30,003 bases of DNA from Bacillota bacterium (GCA_023390815.1 JAEWCC010000054.1:1-30003), one strand, 5' to 3'. Positions 15,043 to 25,056 are shown, counted from the first letter of the stretch. Numbers and translations: made by a program. Notes: generated by a model from the sequence alone, not told the origin.

Positions 15043-15081
15043 ATGCTTTTAAAAAAGTGTTTGTTTTCCATTTTAAAGCAT
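15043..15081. promoter_or_regulatory. Inverted repeat between divergent Nim-like and GyrI-like genes
   Basis: ATGCTTTTAAAA (15043-15054) and TTTTAAAGCAT (15071-15081) are near-perfect inverted copies (one extra T) with 16 bases between them. They sit in the 154-base divergent intergenic region. They could be an operator for a dimeric regulator or a hairpin. The gap has no T run suited to termination. Confidence 0.45.
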
Positions 15082-15129
15082 GGTAAGTTGATGTCGGCAT
15101 CCACGGATACCGAACAGGAGGGAATGGAT

Positions 15130-15585
15130 ATGGTAATGAAGATCGAAATGGTTCCGTCGTACCGGATCGTTTACATCCGGCATACAGGCCCCTATGGTAC
15201 CGGGAACGTGCAGACAATGGAGCGCATGAAGGCCTGGGCCAAAGCCCATCACCTGATGGATGATTCGTCAATCATCCTGGGGATCGCTCAGGATGATCCG
15301 CAAGAGACAAGCCCGGAGGACTGCCGGTACGACGCCTGCCTCGTCATTTTTGATGAGTACCGCGTTGACGATGGCACTGTGGATCAAGCAACCCTTGCCG
15401 GTGGGAAATACGCGGTTTTTGAGATCGATCATACCGCGCAAGCTGTGGAGATAGCATGGCGCGATATCGGCCCCAAACTGGCCGCACATGAGCTTTTGAT
15501 GGATAAAGCCCGACCTGTCATTGAGAGGTATGCGGCCGCGATGATCCGGAATCACCGGTGTGAGATTTGCGTACCCGTCTGCTGA
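15130..15585 (+). CDS. GyrI-like effector-binding domain protein
   Basis: A 151-residue stand-alone GyrI-like (AraC/BmrR effector-binding) domain. The start KIEMVPSYRIVYIRHTGPYG is the hallmark first strand and loop, with GIAQDDPQETSPEDCRYDAC and AGGKYAVFEIDH later. Such domains bind hydrophobic drugs or cationic dyes; SbmC/GyrI inhibits gyrase. There is no fused DNA-binding domain. ATG at 15130 is chosen because AGGAGGG (15116-15122) is correctly spaced; the ATG at 15124 is too close to it. The last 68 bases overlap the 3' end of the convergent deacetylase gene. Confidence 0.85.
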   Translation: MVMKIEMVPSYRIVYIRHTGPYGTGNVQTMERMKAWAKAHHLMDDSSIILGIAQDDPQETSPEDCRYDACLVIFDEYRVDDGTVDQATLAGGKYAVFEIDHTAQAVEIAWRDIGPKLAAHELLMDKARPVIERYAAAMIRNHRCEICVPVC

Positions 15586-16933
15586 GGGCAAGCCCTGCCC
15601 GCTTAGCGCGGTACCTGAGCAGAAGAATAGCTATCCCCGCCGTAATAATAATGCCAGTGTCGAGGGTAAACGCGACCTCGGCGTTTTCCGGCTTTTTTAC
15701 CAGCTGCCCATCGAGTTCACTAAGCGCCTCAGAGATCGTAACCACCGGAATGTCCGCTGTTTTAATCGCCTGCATCTGCTCACGAAACCTCTCCGGTGTG
15801 GTGTCATACCGATCCGGATCACCGGTGACCTTGTGATACAGCAGGATCAGCCATACACGCTCTCCTTTAGCTTTATCAACCCATTCTGCAACTTGTTCGG
15901 GTGTCGTGCAACGAAGTACGCTTTCACATTTCAGCCGGGTTACATCAAAGTTGTCTTTGCTGTTATACCCGCTGTCCACGGTACGGTGAGCGGAATAATG
16001 CTTCATAATGGCTTCGTTAACTTCGGTATCGTAAGACCCATACGGCGAAGCAAAGTATCGGATATGAACACCGAATGTATCCTCTAGGAATGCTTTTGAA
16101 TCGGCTAATTCCTCCGTGACTTGCTGACTTGTCAAAGAAACCAGATCGGGATGGGTGACGGAGTGCGAGCCGATCTCGTGCCCGTCGTGGATAAAGCGCA
16201 AAATCCGTTCTTTGGGGTCTGATACGCAAGGGTGTTCAATATAAGTCGTTGCGTAGAACTGATTTGATTGAAAGCCAAACTCCCGCATAATCGGCAGGGC
16301 CGTCTCTGCGTTCTCCTCCCAGCCGTCGTCGAACGTAATCGTTACAAGCCCCCGGTCAAAGCCAACGGGCTGATACGGCGCAATACAATAATCGTCTGTA
16401 ATCAGAACGCCATTTTGCGATAGAAGATGATAAACCGTTACCGTTTCTGCGTCTTTGGGTACCGTGAAAACCGCCTCATATTTTATCCAAGCTTCGCTGG
16501 GGGGCGCGTCCGGCATATCGATATACGCGATGTCGCCCGAGGACATAAAGATCGCTGCAACCACTTTCGTTTCGACATCGGAACGGTAATAATCAATGAA
16601 ACGGTAATCGCCCGGAGCCAGCCTGAACGGATCAAAAAACCACTTCGCGTCGCCGTCCTGATAGTTTGTGACTATGGTCTTTACGCAATGGCCGCCGGAA
16701 TGCCCCTCATTCATACAGGAAAACGTCGCTGTATGATCACCCCAGGTATCCGTGGACCAGCTTACCGGTTCACCCGAATTGGGCTCAAAGGTCTCCATCG
16801 AAGCATTTTCGATATACGCAGCGGCGGGTAATTTTTGCGCGCCCGTGTCGCTGCGGTCGTCAGCGGTAACGCATGAGATGATCAGCAATGCTTCAAGCAG
16901 CATAACGGCCTTTGCTGCGGCCCGCTTTTTCAC
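15518..16933 (-). CDS. Secreted or anchored polysaccharide deacetylase (NodB domain) with N-terminal beta-sandwich
   Basis: A 471-residue protein. The leader ends LLIISC (Cys21), a possible lipobox. Residues about 40-185 look like a carbohydrate-binding beta-sandwich. The NodB domain starts at about 196: TFDDGW (200-205) carries the catalytic Asp and metal Asp, HSVTH (257-261) carries the metal His residues, and RYFASPYGSYD follows. A hydrophobic segment at about 430-445 and a basic tail follow. This class removes acetyl groups from peptidoglycan or other polysaccharides at the cell surface. GTG at 16933 has GGAGG 7 bases upstream. The C-terminal helix and the possible lipid anchor together are unusual. 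It overlaps the convergent GyrI-like gene at its 3' end. Confidence 0.88.
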   Translation of the reverse strand: MKKRAAAKAVMLLEALLIISCVTADDRSDTGAQKLPAAAYIENASMETFEPNSGEPVSWSTDTWGDHTATFSCMNEGHSGGHCVKTIVTNYQDGDAKWFFDPFRLAPGDYRFIDYYRSDVETKVVAAIFMSSGDIAYIDMPDAPPSEAWIKYEAVFTVPKDAETVTVYHLLSQNGVLITDDYCIAPYQPVGFDRGLVTITFDDGWEENAETALPIMREFGFQSNQFYATTYIEHPCVSDPKERILRFIHDGHEIGSHSVTHPDLVSLTSQQVTEELADSKAFLEDTFGVHIRYFASPYGSYDTEVNEAIMKHYSAHRTVDSGYNSKDNFDVTRLKCESVLRCTTPEQVAEWVDKAKGERVWLILLYHKVTGDPDRYDTTPERFREQMQAIKTADIPVVTISEALSELDGQLVKKPENAEVAFTLDTGIIITAGIAILLLRYRAKRAGLALSRRVRKSHTGDSGSSRPHTSQ

Positions 16934-17032
16934 GGTATTACCTCCGTTTCGTATTCACCATGCTATTCATATTCCAATCGTTCATATTATAGTAAATACT
17001 TTCACAATAAAGCTTCGATCTTTGCAGCGCCT

Positions 17033-17075
17033 AAAATAAAAAAGCCCGGAAGCCATGAACAAATGTGACTTCCGG
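17033..17075 (-). terminator. Terminator of the ribose pyranase gene
   Basis: CCGGAAG (17046-17052) pairs with CTTCCGG (17069-17075). On the minus strand the stem is followed by GCTTTTTTATTTT. It sits 20 bases past the RbsD stop. Confidence 0.75.
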
Positions 17076-17095
17076 AGTTAAATCATTCTTTGCAC

Positions 17096-17593
17096 TCATA
17101 CAGGGAATGGATAATCCTTGTCTTCAAATCCGGCGCGATTCGTATAGAATTCGGGCGTCACAACGCCCGGCTTGCCGAACCATGCGGGCGCGTTGATGCC
17201 GGATACAAGGACGACATTTCCCCACGGATCGAAGCTTCCCGTGCGGATGATCACCTTGGCCTTCTTCGTAATTTCCATCAGCTGCTCGTGCGGTATGGCT
17301 TTCACCTCGCACCGCTTCACGATGCTCAACACTTTTTGATGCAGCGCCGGGTTATACTGCTGCTGGTATGCCGCAACATAGCATTCTTCGTAGATCACTT
17401 CGTCATTGATCAGCTTCAGAATCGTCGGGATATCAGGCAGGTCCTGCGCGATCGCGAGATCGATGCTGATTGTGCCCGGCTGGGCGTCATAGGGCAGCGG
17501 AAAGCCCGCATCCGTAATCACGAATATATCCGTATGTCCGAGGGAGGCCAGCGCGTCATTGAGTTTCCGGTTGAGAATTCCGAACTTTTTCAT
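17096..17593 (-). CDS. rbsD: D-ribose pyranase (RbsD/FucU family)
   Basis: A 165-residue RbsD/FucU-family protein, which interconverts pyranose and furanose forms of ribose (or anomers of fucose). The hallmark LGHTDIFVITDAGFP (His20) is present, with YNPALHQ and IIRTGSFDPWGNVVLVSG further on. Typical members have 130-140 residues; this one has about 25 more at the C terminus (APAWFGKPGV... to FPV). The ATG has AGGAG 7 bases upstream. It is a stand-alone gene: no ribose kinase or ABC transporter is adjacent, and a strong promoter and palindrome precede it. Whether it acts on ribose, fucose or another sugar is not decided. Confidence 0.88.
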   Translation of the reverse strand: MKKFGILNRKLNDALASLGHTDIFVITDAGFPLPYDAQPGTISIDLAIAQDLPDIPTILKLINDEVIYEECYVAAYQQQYNPALHQKVLSIVKRCEVKAIPHEQLMEITKKAKVIIRTGSFDPWGNVVLVSGINAPAWFGKPGVVTPEFYTNRAGFEDKDYPFPV

Positions 17594-17648
17594 ATTTACA
17601 CTCCTGCTCGCTTGATAGAGATGGACTTGTTCCGTCCGAATCGACCGT

Positions 17649-17662
17649 ATTGGTCAACCAAT
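17649..17662. promoter_or_regulatory. Palindromic operator candidate before rbsD
   Basis: ATTGGT-CA-ACCAAT is a perfect 6-bp inverted repeat directly downstream of the rbsD -10, where a bound repressor would block initiation. Confidence 0.5.
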
Positions 17663-17665
17663 TCG

Positions 17666-17694
17666 ATTATAGTATACGGGTATCCGCCAATCAA
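17666..17694 (-). promoter_or_regulatory. Promoter of rbsD
   Basis: On the minus strand TTGATT (17689-17694) and TATAAT (17666-17671) have a 17-base spacer. Confidence 0.7.
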
Positions 17695-17741
17695 GCGGAA
17701 CGGCAAAATAAACATTGGAAATCCCAGATAGCTTATATCGG

Positions 17742-18335
17742 TTATATTTCAAGGCCCAGCCGGTAAGCCTGGCGGAGGAATTGGCTGCTGTTTTTGGCGC
17801 GGTGCGTGTCGTTCCCATAGCCTCTTGTCATCTCGTCAAAAACCACAAATTCGCTCGTTCGGGCTCTCTGGTGGATGCGGTCTCCGATCATGACGGTCTT
17901 CATTGCTTCCACCTGCTCCCGCCGCACGCTGTCTTTCAGGCTTCCGCCCATGGTTACCAGAAATATGGCTTTTTGCAGCGTCTTCATGGTCGGCTTGTCC
18001 CCGTAGGCAAAACCATAGGTCCAGACGCGCTGAAACCATCCGGTCAGCATTGCGGGCGCTTCGGTCCAGAACACGGGATAGATGAATGCGATCGCGTCCG
18101 CCCGGTTTATCTTATCCTGCTCTCTCAGCACATCTTCCGGCACCGGTTTGCTGTCATCGTAAAACCCCTCGCGCAGATATTCCTCTTCGGACATGACTGC
18201 GTTAAAATTCATGTCGTACAGATCGGACAGTTCAACATCATGCCCCGAGTCCCGGAGACCCCTGACGAATTCATCCTTTACGGCGCACGTAAAGCTATTA
18301 GAGCTTGGGTGACAATATACCACCAGTACCCTCAT
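17742..18335 (-). CDS. NAD(P)H-dependent quinone/flavin oxidoreductase (flavodoxin-like fold)
   Basis: A 197-residue protein of the NQO1/MdaB/KefF group: VLVVYCHPSSNSFT at the start binds the FMN or FAD phosphate, YDMNF and a charged loop follow, and FIYPVFWTEAPAMLTGWFQRVWTYGFAYG is the signature of the family. Members reduce quinones or aromatic compounds with two electrons. ATG at 18335 is preferred over the GTG at 18341 because GAGG lies 5 bases before it. It stands alone, separated from the plus-strand flavin reductase by an intergenic region with a terminator-like hairpin. Confidence 0.88.
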   Translation of the reverse strand: MRVLVVYCHPSSNSFTCAVKDEFVRGLRDSGHDVELSDLYDMNFNAVMSEEEYLREGFYDDSKPVPEDVLREQDKINRADAIAFIYPVFWTEAPAMLTGWFQRVWTYGFAYGDKPTMKTLQKAIFLVTMGGSLKDSVRREQVEAMKTVMIGDRIHQRARTSEFVVFDEMTRGYGNDTHRAKNSSQFLRQAYRLGLEI

Positions 18336-18406
18336 AAGCACCTCATCAATTAATCCGTATGAATCTGTTGCTTACCGCAATTGGAACTTTGCTTGCATCA
18401 ACGTAT

Positions 18407-18445
18407 AAAAAATGCGCCAAGATCGAGTAAATCCCAAGGGGCGCA
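18407..18445 (-). terminator. Terminator-like hairpin upstream of the oxidoreductase gene
   Basis: TGCGCC (18413-18418) pairs with GGCGCA (18440-18445). On the minus strand it is followed by TTTTTT. It lies 70 bases before the oxidoreductase ATG, so it may be an attenuator in the leader or stop antisense transcription. The stem is only 6 bp. Confidence 0.35.
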
Positions 18446-18553
18446 CTTAAGCAATAGAATAATTCATGACAAAGAATAAGTCTATATTTATTTGAGGAAA
18501 CCCTTTATAGTTTAAATGCTGGCGGCCAAGCAAATGCTATCAGAGGTATGAAT

Positions 18554-19126
18554 ATGGAAAAAGTAAAAATAAAAAATTACCCGATGGTCAATCCCACTCC
18601 AATTGTGCTGGTGGGCGCGGAAGTAAACGGCAAGCCGAACTATGCCACGGTGGGAGCATTCGGAGTCGTGTGTCAGGGGCCGGTTTTTTATATTTCCCTG
18701 AAGGACACCCACTTCACAACGGCGGGCGTTAAGGAGCGCGGGTATTTCAGCATCAATATCCCTTCGGTTGACATGATCCAAAAGACGGATTACTGCGGTT
18801 GTGTATCCGGGAAAACGACCGATAAATCCCGCTTGTTCTCATCGTTTTATGATGAGGCCGGAAAGGCTCCGATGATCCGCGAATGCCCGATGAACTTCTT
18901 ATGCAAGGTGATACAAACCCAGCCCATATACGGGTTTGATGTGTTTTTTGGAGAAATCGTTTCAACATACGTTAATGAGAATTGCTTGACCGGCGATGTC
19001 CCCGATCCGCTGAAAATCAGTCCGATCTTGGCAATGGGCCGCAGCTACTATCGTTTAGGTCAGGCGATCGGCACCGTGTTTCAGGAAGGCAAAGCCATAG
19101 AAACACCCAAAGGCAGCGCCATTTGA
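18554..19126 (+). CDS. Flavin reductase-like FMN-binding split-barrel protein
   Basis: A 190-residue protein of the flavin reductase family: PTPIVLVGAEVNGKPNYATVGAFGVVCQGPVFYISL binds FMN, then GVKERGYFSINIPS and the late SYYRLGQAIG. A Cys-containing motif DYCGCVSGK follows, as seen in many anaerobe members. Such proteins reduce free flavin or act as FMN reductases for partner enzymes. ATG at 18554 is 7 bases from AGAGG (18542-18546); the ATG at 18548 is too close. It is a single gene ending at a strong terminator. Confidence 0.88.
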   Translation: MEKVKIKNYPMVNPTPIVLVGAEVNGKPNYATVGAFGVVCQGPVFYISLKDTHFTTAGVKERGYFSINIPSVDMIQKTDYCGCVSGKTTDKSRLFSSFYDEAGKAPMIRECPMNFLCKVIQTQPIYGFDVFFGEIVSTYVNENCLTGDVPDPLKISPILAMGRSYYRLGQAIGTVFQEGKAIETPKGSAI

Positions 19127-19160
19127 CGGGTTCTATCGATTTAACCAACTGGTATCCCAA

Positions 19161-19191
19161 AAGTCCCCGGAATCGATGGTTCCGGGGACTT
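19161..19191. terminator. Bidirectional terminator between convergent genes
   Basis: A perfect 12-bp stem, AAGTCCCCGGAA (19161-19172) with TTCCGGGGACTT (19180-19191), has a 7-base loop. The plus strand continues CATTTT and the minus strand TTTTGGG. It serves both the flavin reductase gene and the operon ending at 19265. Confidence 0.8.
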
Positions 19192-19264
19192 CATTTTCTA
19201 TCAGCGTAGCTTGCGCATTGGGTTATCCCTTTTACGTCCGGATTAAAGATTCATATCTGGCATA

Positions 19265-20629
19265 TTAGAGCCTTCGTTCGTCAATCTCCCGCTGCCGTCT
19301 GCCCTTCGTCAATTTTACGACAATCAGCCCCGCCAAAGCCAAAATGACGACGCCTGCGGCTGTCCACCCCCACCACGGAAGCGAGCCTTCTCCCTTGTCT
19401 TCGGTTGGCTGCGCGGAGGCAGCTGCTGCAATGATCTTCTTTTCGATTACCGTCTCAACGGATATCTCCCGCTCAAACGGCTCACCTGCCTCGTTTTCGT
19501 ACGAGAGCTGGATCGTCCCGGACGTATCGCCGTACACTCCGTCCATGGAGGATACCCGCAAATTAGTAGCCGCTTCTTTGGATTCACCCGGCGGCAGATT
19601 GCCGACCAGTACGCTTCCGCCGTTGTTGAGCCCCGGTATCGTAAACGTCAGCAGCACGTTGTAGACAGTGCTCTTGCCAAGATTCATGATGTTCATCGAA
19701 AACGCAACGTTGTCTCCCTCCGTCACCTTGGCGGGCAGTGAAGGCTGCTCGTATTCCAACCGGATACGCTGCGTAACGTCCAGCACGATCGTATCGGAGG
19801 ATGTGAAAGCCGCGGCTTTGCCGTTCTCATATTCCATCGTCACCGTCAGCACATGGGGCCGCGCGCTCGCGGACTCCGCCACGCGGATATCAAATGTGCA
19901 CGGCGCAGACTCCCCTTTTTTGATCCGCTCGACGTAGACCGAGCCCGTCGCGGCGGGCAGTATCTCCGCGCTTTCATCCTCAAAGCTCAGCTTAATGTTC
20001 TTAACGGTCTGCGATACGCTCGTATTCTTCACCTTCACGATCAGCACTGCTTCCTCGCCCGCTTCGAGCGGTTCCGCACTGCACGTATAGCTTTCCACAA
20101 TCAATTTGGGCTGCGCCATGGTTGTGGGTTCCTGCGGCGCTTGTGTCTGCGCGCTCCGCCCGTCCGTGATGACGACATACAGCATAAAATCCCCGGAGAG
20201 AGCGATCCCGTCCCGGGTGCTGCCCTCCGCATGGACCTTTACCGGATAACTGCCGTTTACCCGGTCCGCGCGCAGCGCCAGACTGAAGGAAACGAGGCAG
20301 CACGAGGCTTCGCCTCCCGATACGGTGTACGTATCCCACGCGAATTCACTGACGTAGTTTTTAAACACGAAAGGCGCGGAGGACGGATCTCCCAAATCAA
20401 GGCTCGCCGTCACGGCGTCGCAGACCGCGCCGCCGCTTACGGTCAGCGGCAGCACCACAGCCGCCATGCCGTCCTTCACCGAAGGCATGTACCCCTCTGC
20501 GCAGCTTTTATCCATGCCGGGGTAAGCGTGCTGCGCGTCGATGACGAGCGCTGCCGCGCCTTCCTCCGCCAACGCGGAGGCGGGAAACAGCAGTGTTAAT
20601 GCGATCAATAAGCATATCAGCTTTTTCAT
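19265..20629 (-). CDS. Membrane-anchored CARDB-like protein of the ABC operon
   Basis: A 454-residue exported protein. A signal peptide (ending ASALA) is followed by an N-terminal beta-rich domain, then two CARDB/COG1361-like beta-sandwich repeats: SCSAEPLEAGEEAVLI-type strands near 180-300 and PSLPAKVTEGDNVAFSMNIMNLGKSTV near 300-410. A transmembrane helix (WWGWTAAGVVILALAGLIVV) and a short Lys/Arg tail end the protein. ATG at 20629 follows AGGAGGG; it starts 8 bases after the permease stop. The product probably assists or senses for the FtsX-type permease outside the membrane. Its exact role is unknown. Confidence 0.8.
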   Translation of the reverse strand: MKKLICLLIALTLLFPASALAEEGAAALVIDAQHAYPGMDKSCAEGYMPSVKDGMAAVVLPLTVSGGAVCDAVTASLDLGDPSSAPFVFKNYVSEFAWDTYTVSGGEASCCLVSFSLALRADRVNGSYPVKVHAEGSTRDGIALSGDFMLYVVITDGRSAQTQAPQEPTTMAQPKLIVESYTCSAEPLEAGEEAVLIVKVKNTSVSQTVKNIKLSFEDESAEILPAATGSVYVERIKKGESAPCTFDIRVAESASARPHVLTVTMEYENGKAAAFTSSDTIVLDVTQRIRLEYEQPSLPAKVTEGDNVAFSMNIMNLGKSTVYNVLLTFTIPGLNNGGSVLVGNLPPGESKEAATNLRVSSMDGVYGDTSGTIQLSYENEAGEPFEREISVETVIEKKIIAAAASAQPTEDKGEGSLPWWGWTAAGVVILALAGLIVVKLTKGRRQREIDERRL

Positions 20630-20637
20630 TTGCCCTC

Positions 20638-23335
20638 CTACAGCTCGCGGATATTTTCGGTGATGCTCTCGCGCAGAATGCCGCGCAGCCGCGCGCGTAC
20701 GTTCCACGCGCATACCGCCAGCAGCAGCGCGGCAAACATCAGCGGCGGCCATACCGGCATGGATTGATTGGCGAGTGCCCCGCCTTTTTGCGTTAAAAAG
20801 TATCCGGCCAACAGGCTCAGCAGAAGTCCGATGCCCCCGCCCCAGGCGAATATGGGCAGCATCTGATCATAGTAACTGCGGAAGATATCCCGGCCGTCCA
20901 TGCCCACCGCGCGCAGCGTGCCGATGCTCCGCCGCCCCGCGCGTATGTGCGCCGACAGCACATTGTTCATCATGCTGGCGGTGATGGCAAACAGCAGTAT
21001 GGAGAGCGCCGCGCCGAGTATCGTCATCTGCACCGCCCTGCGACGGTTTTCGCGGGCGTATTCGAGCCGCGATGACATCTCTCCTTCCGGCACACGCGCA
21101 GCGATCCGCTCAATGGAATCATTGAGGTATTCCTCGGTTTGTGCGTCCGGTGTTTCGGAAAGCCGCACGGACAGGGTGGAGTACGGGACATCGAACCCCA
21201 TTGCGGAGAGGCCGGGCAGCGTGGTGGCCACGCCCATAAAGCCCGGGAGGCTTTCAATATCCAGCCCAAAATAATCCCCGTCCGGGAGATCCAGCACCGC
21301 GCCGATCGTCACCGTTTTATCGATGCGCACGACATCCTCCGGCTCCGCCTCGTTACCTTCCTGAACGTCCGTATAGAGCAGGCTGATTGTCAGCGTATCA
21401 CCCGCGTGAAACATGTCGTTCTTCTGCGAAGTGACCTGCGTATACCCTTCGTCCGGGTCTGGGTGTTCGCTCATGCTGTATCCGCCATCCTGATGTTTCA
21501 TGTAATACAGCGTGTATGCTTCGGGCGCGAAGATCAGCACCTCTTTGCCCGAGCGCAGCTTATCGAGGTCAATGCTGCCCTCATAGACATAAGGCTCGAG
21601 CTGCGCCATCTGGCTTTCCTCCAGCGCTTTCGCGGAGACGGACAGGTTATCCGCGCCGCCATAGTAACGATCCCGGATTTCCCGATACTCCTTCCGCTCA
21701 TATTCCACCCACTCCTCCTGCAGCCCTGCATCGGTATAGAGGTAACCGTATTCCTGCCAGCCGTCCCCCGTCGCATACGAGGTAATCTTATCCGGCAGCA
21801 GCTTGATCTGTACCTGCTTTTCACCCAGCACGGTCTTCACCAGCGGCAGCGCCAGTATCTCCTGCCGGTCCTGCTCCGTGAGGCCGGGGTTATGAAACCC
21901 ATAGTTGATGACGTTTCCCCACCACCATCTCCCATGAACGATATAATCGTCCTTATAGGTCTTTGCGGCAGCTTCTGAGAACATCCCAACCATAACCAAC
22001 ACCGCCAGCGTGAACACGAGTATGCCCGCCGCCATCGCCGCGGAGATCCCCGCGCGCTTCCTCCGGTATATCATGCCGCTGCGCGCGGCGATCAGGCGCG
22101 GCGCAACGAAAGCGATGCGGCTTTTAATTGACTTCCTGCGCACCCGGCGCATCAGGTCCACGTCGCGGATAGCCTGCATGGGTGATACTTTGGACGCGCG
22201 TCGCAGCGGAATAAACGAAGCAAGCGCAACGCACAGCACGCCCAATGCCGCCACACCCGGCAGCACCCACGGATTGAGGATCAGCGCATAGCCCTCGCCC
22301 AGCCACGAGAAAATCAGAAAGACGCTGAGTACCGACAGCACAAGCCCCACCGGAACGGCGATGAGCGAAAGGATCAGCGTTTCGCGCCCGAATATATTCC
22401 GAATCTGCTTTTGGGTTGCGCCCACGGCGCGCAGCAGGCCGATCTGCCTGCGCCGCGCGTCAAGGTTGGCGGAGAACGCGTTCACGATGCCGAGGCAGCA
22501 CGCAACCACAAGGATCAGCCCGATGATTACGGCAAAGCTGCCGGCAAAGATCATCTCATAGTATGCGTTATCCGAAGTGAACATGCTGCCCGACCATGGT
22601 TCTGCCATACCGTGCGCTTCGCAGAAATCATTCAGTGCTTGCGGAGCGCCGTTTTGCGCCGAATAAGCACCATATGCCATGGTAACAGCGCGGCCGCCCG
22701 GTTCCACGCGCTCCGCACCGCTGACCAGCCCGGCGGGAACATCCCGATAGGCGGAATCAAAGGAACCGAATGCCTCCCAGTAGATATACTGGTCGTACAG
22801 TATGCCCGTCAGCGTATAGGTCTTCTTAACGGTATCTGCCAGAAAACCGCCGCTGCCGTCCGGCACGCGCAGCGTCAGCGTAACCGTGTCGCCTATCCCG
22901 GCGTCCTGCCGGAGCCGCGCAAGCACGGCCTGCTCCAGCGCGATCTCTCCGGCCTGCGCGGGATACGCACCCTCCTTGAGCCGCTTGCGGCCCAGCGCCA
23001 TTGCCGTGTCGTCATAGCAGGCAACCGCAAACAACCGTGTTGACTGCGTATCATTCGTGACCACATCGCCGAGCACCTGCGCCCTGCCCAAAGCGGAAAG
23101 TGTGCCGTCTGTGAGCAGATCATTAAGCGGCGCATCGCCGCAGTTGAACAGGATCGCGTCCTGCTGCCCGTAGCGGTTCAGCTCGCGTTCCTGAAGCGAG
23201 GTGTAGATGCCAAAGCCAAACAGCAGCGCGGTTGCCACAAAGTAAATGGCCAGCGCAATGCCGAATGCGAGCATGACATACTGGCGCTTCCGCCGCTTCA
23301 AATTCCCGAGCGCGATATCCGAGAGCGAGAAGGCC

Positions 23336-23346
<11 letters not shown>
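20638..23346 (-). CDS. ABC transporter permease with two FtsX domains
   Basis: A 902-residue permease of the FtsX/MacB type. One N-terminal helix (residues about 22-45) precedes a large extracytoplasmic domain. Three helices form the first FtsX core (one is FAVIIGLILVVACCLGIVNAF; the loop ends ARRRQIGLLRAVGA, a hallmark). Another helix and large outside domain follow, then the second FtsX core (SILLFAITASMMNNVLSAHI, RRSIGTLRAVGMDG, ending with two more helices). Such permeases work as mechanotransmission or efflux machines with an ATPase like the next gene's. The start at 23346 overlaps the ATPase stop by 11 bases, and GGGGAG lies upstream. Confidence 0.9.
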
Positions 23347-24028
<682 letters not shown>

Positions 24029-24099
24029 GAATAATTCCCCCTTTGCTCCGATGGTATCAGGCGCACCTTGCGCATGCGTGACCGTTGCCTTACGTTTCC

Positions 24100-25056
24100 T
24101 TAAGATACGGGCAGCACACCGTCGAGCAGCGGCAGGCATACGGTGACGCGCAGGCCTCCCGCGGCGTTCTCGGCGGACACGCTGCCGTGGTGCTTTTCCA
24201 CGATGGTCCGCGTAATTGCAAGCCCGAGGCCCGTGCCGTTCTTCCGGCGCGACGGGCTGTAAAACCGGCGAAACAGGCGTGACAGCTCCTCTTCGGATAC
24301 GCCGCCCCCGTCATCCTCCACCGTAACGAGTATGGATTTCTCCAGCCGCGACAGGCTGACGCATATCAAACCGCAATCCACGGTGTGTTCGCATGCGTTT
24401 TTGAGCAGGTTTTTGATCGCCTCGCCCAGCCAGTATTCGTCGCAGCGCAGCAAACCGGAATCGCCGCTGATACTGAACCGTTTATCGGGATAGAGCGGTG
24501 CAATCTCTTCCCATACTTCCTTGACGAGCACACCCAAATCATATGGCATGAACTTCAGCTCGTACGCCCCGGCGCGCAGCTTTTGAAGACGCAGCAGCGA
24601 ATAGATCAGCCGCTCCATGCGGTCGATCAGCGCCAACTGCTTGTCGACATGCGGGCCGCTTTGCAGCTCGATATAGAGCCGCAGCGAAGCGAGCGGCGTT
24701 TTGAGCTGATGTGATACATCCGCGATAAAATCAACCGTGTCCTTGTTTTCCTTTTGCACGGTTTCGCGCTGGACCGCCGTTAGGAGTGCCAGCTCGGCGA
24801 TGCTGTTTTCCAGTTCCGCGTATTCGTCGTCCTCGAGGCTAAACGCAGGTTCCTTCCCGCTCTGTATAAACGCGTCGATCTTTTGCCGCAGCGCGGCCAG
24901 CTTTTTGCGGTGAGCATGCGTTCCGGCGACGATGACCCCCAGCCACAGCAGCGCAAAAAAAAGCAGTGAGATGCCCGCAAGGCGCGTCTGCGCGAAAGCG
25001 GACAGAACGGCCCCGGAGACGCACTGCGCAGTAATTACCCCGACGCGCCATTTCAT
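24100..25056 (-). CDS. Sensor histidine kinase
   Basis: A 318-residue kinase with two N-terminal hydrophobic helices (about 6-22 and 27-45) and a very short extracytoplasmic loop. The HisKA box is DVSHQLKTPLASLRLY (His116), and the ATPase domain has LKNACEHT (N box), VEDDGGG (G1) and GTGLGLAI (G2). A kinase with two helices and almost no sensor loop is typical of BceS-like kinases, which sense through a partner ABC transporter. ATG at 25056 overlaps the regulator stop (ATGA), with GGAGG 7 bases upstream. Confidence 0.92.
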   Translation of the reverse strand: MKWRVGVITAQCVSGAVLSAFAQTRLAGISLLFFALLWLGVIVAGTHAHRKKLAALRQKIDAFIQSGKEPAFSLEDDEYAELENSIAELALLTAVQRETVQKENKDTVDFIADVSHQLKTPLASLRLYIELQSGPHVDKQLALIDRMERLIYSLLRLQKLRAGAYELKFMPYDLGVLVKEVWEEIAPLYPDKRFSISGDSGLLRCDEYWLGEAIKNLLKNACEHTVDCGLICVSLSRLEKSILVTVEDDGGGVSEEELSRLFRRFYSPSRRKNGTGLGLAITRTIVEKHHGSVSAENAAGGLRVTVCLPLLDGVLPVS

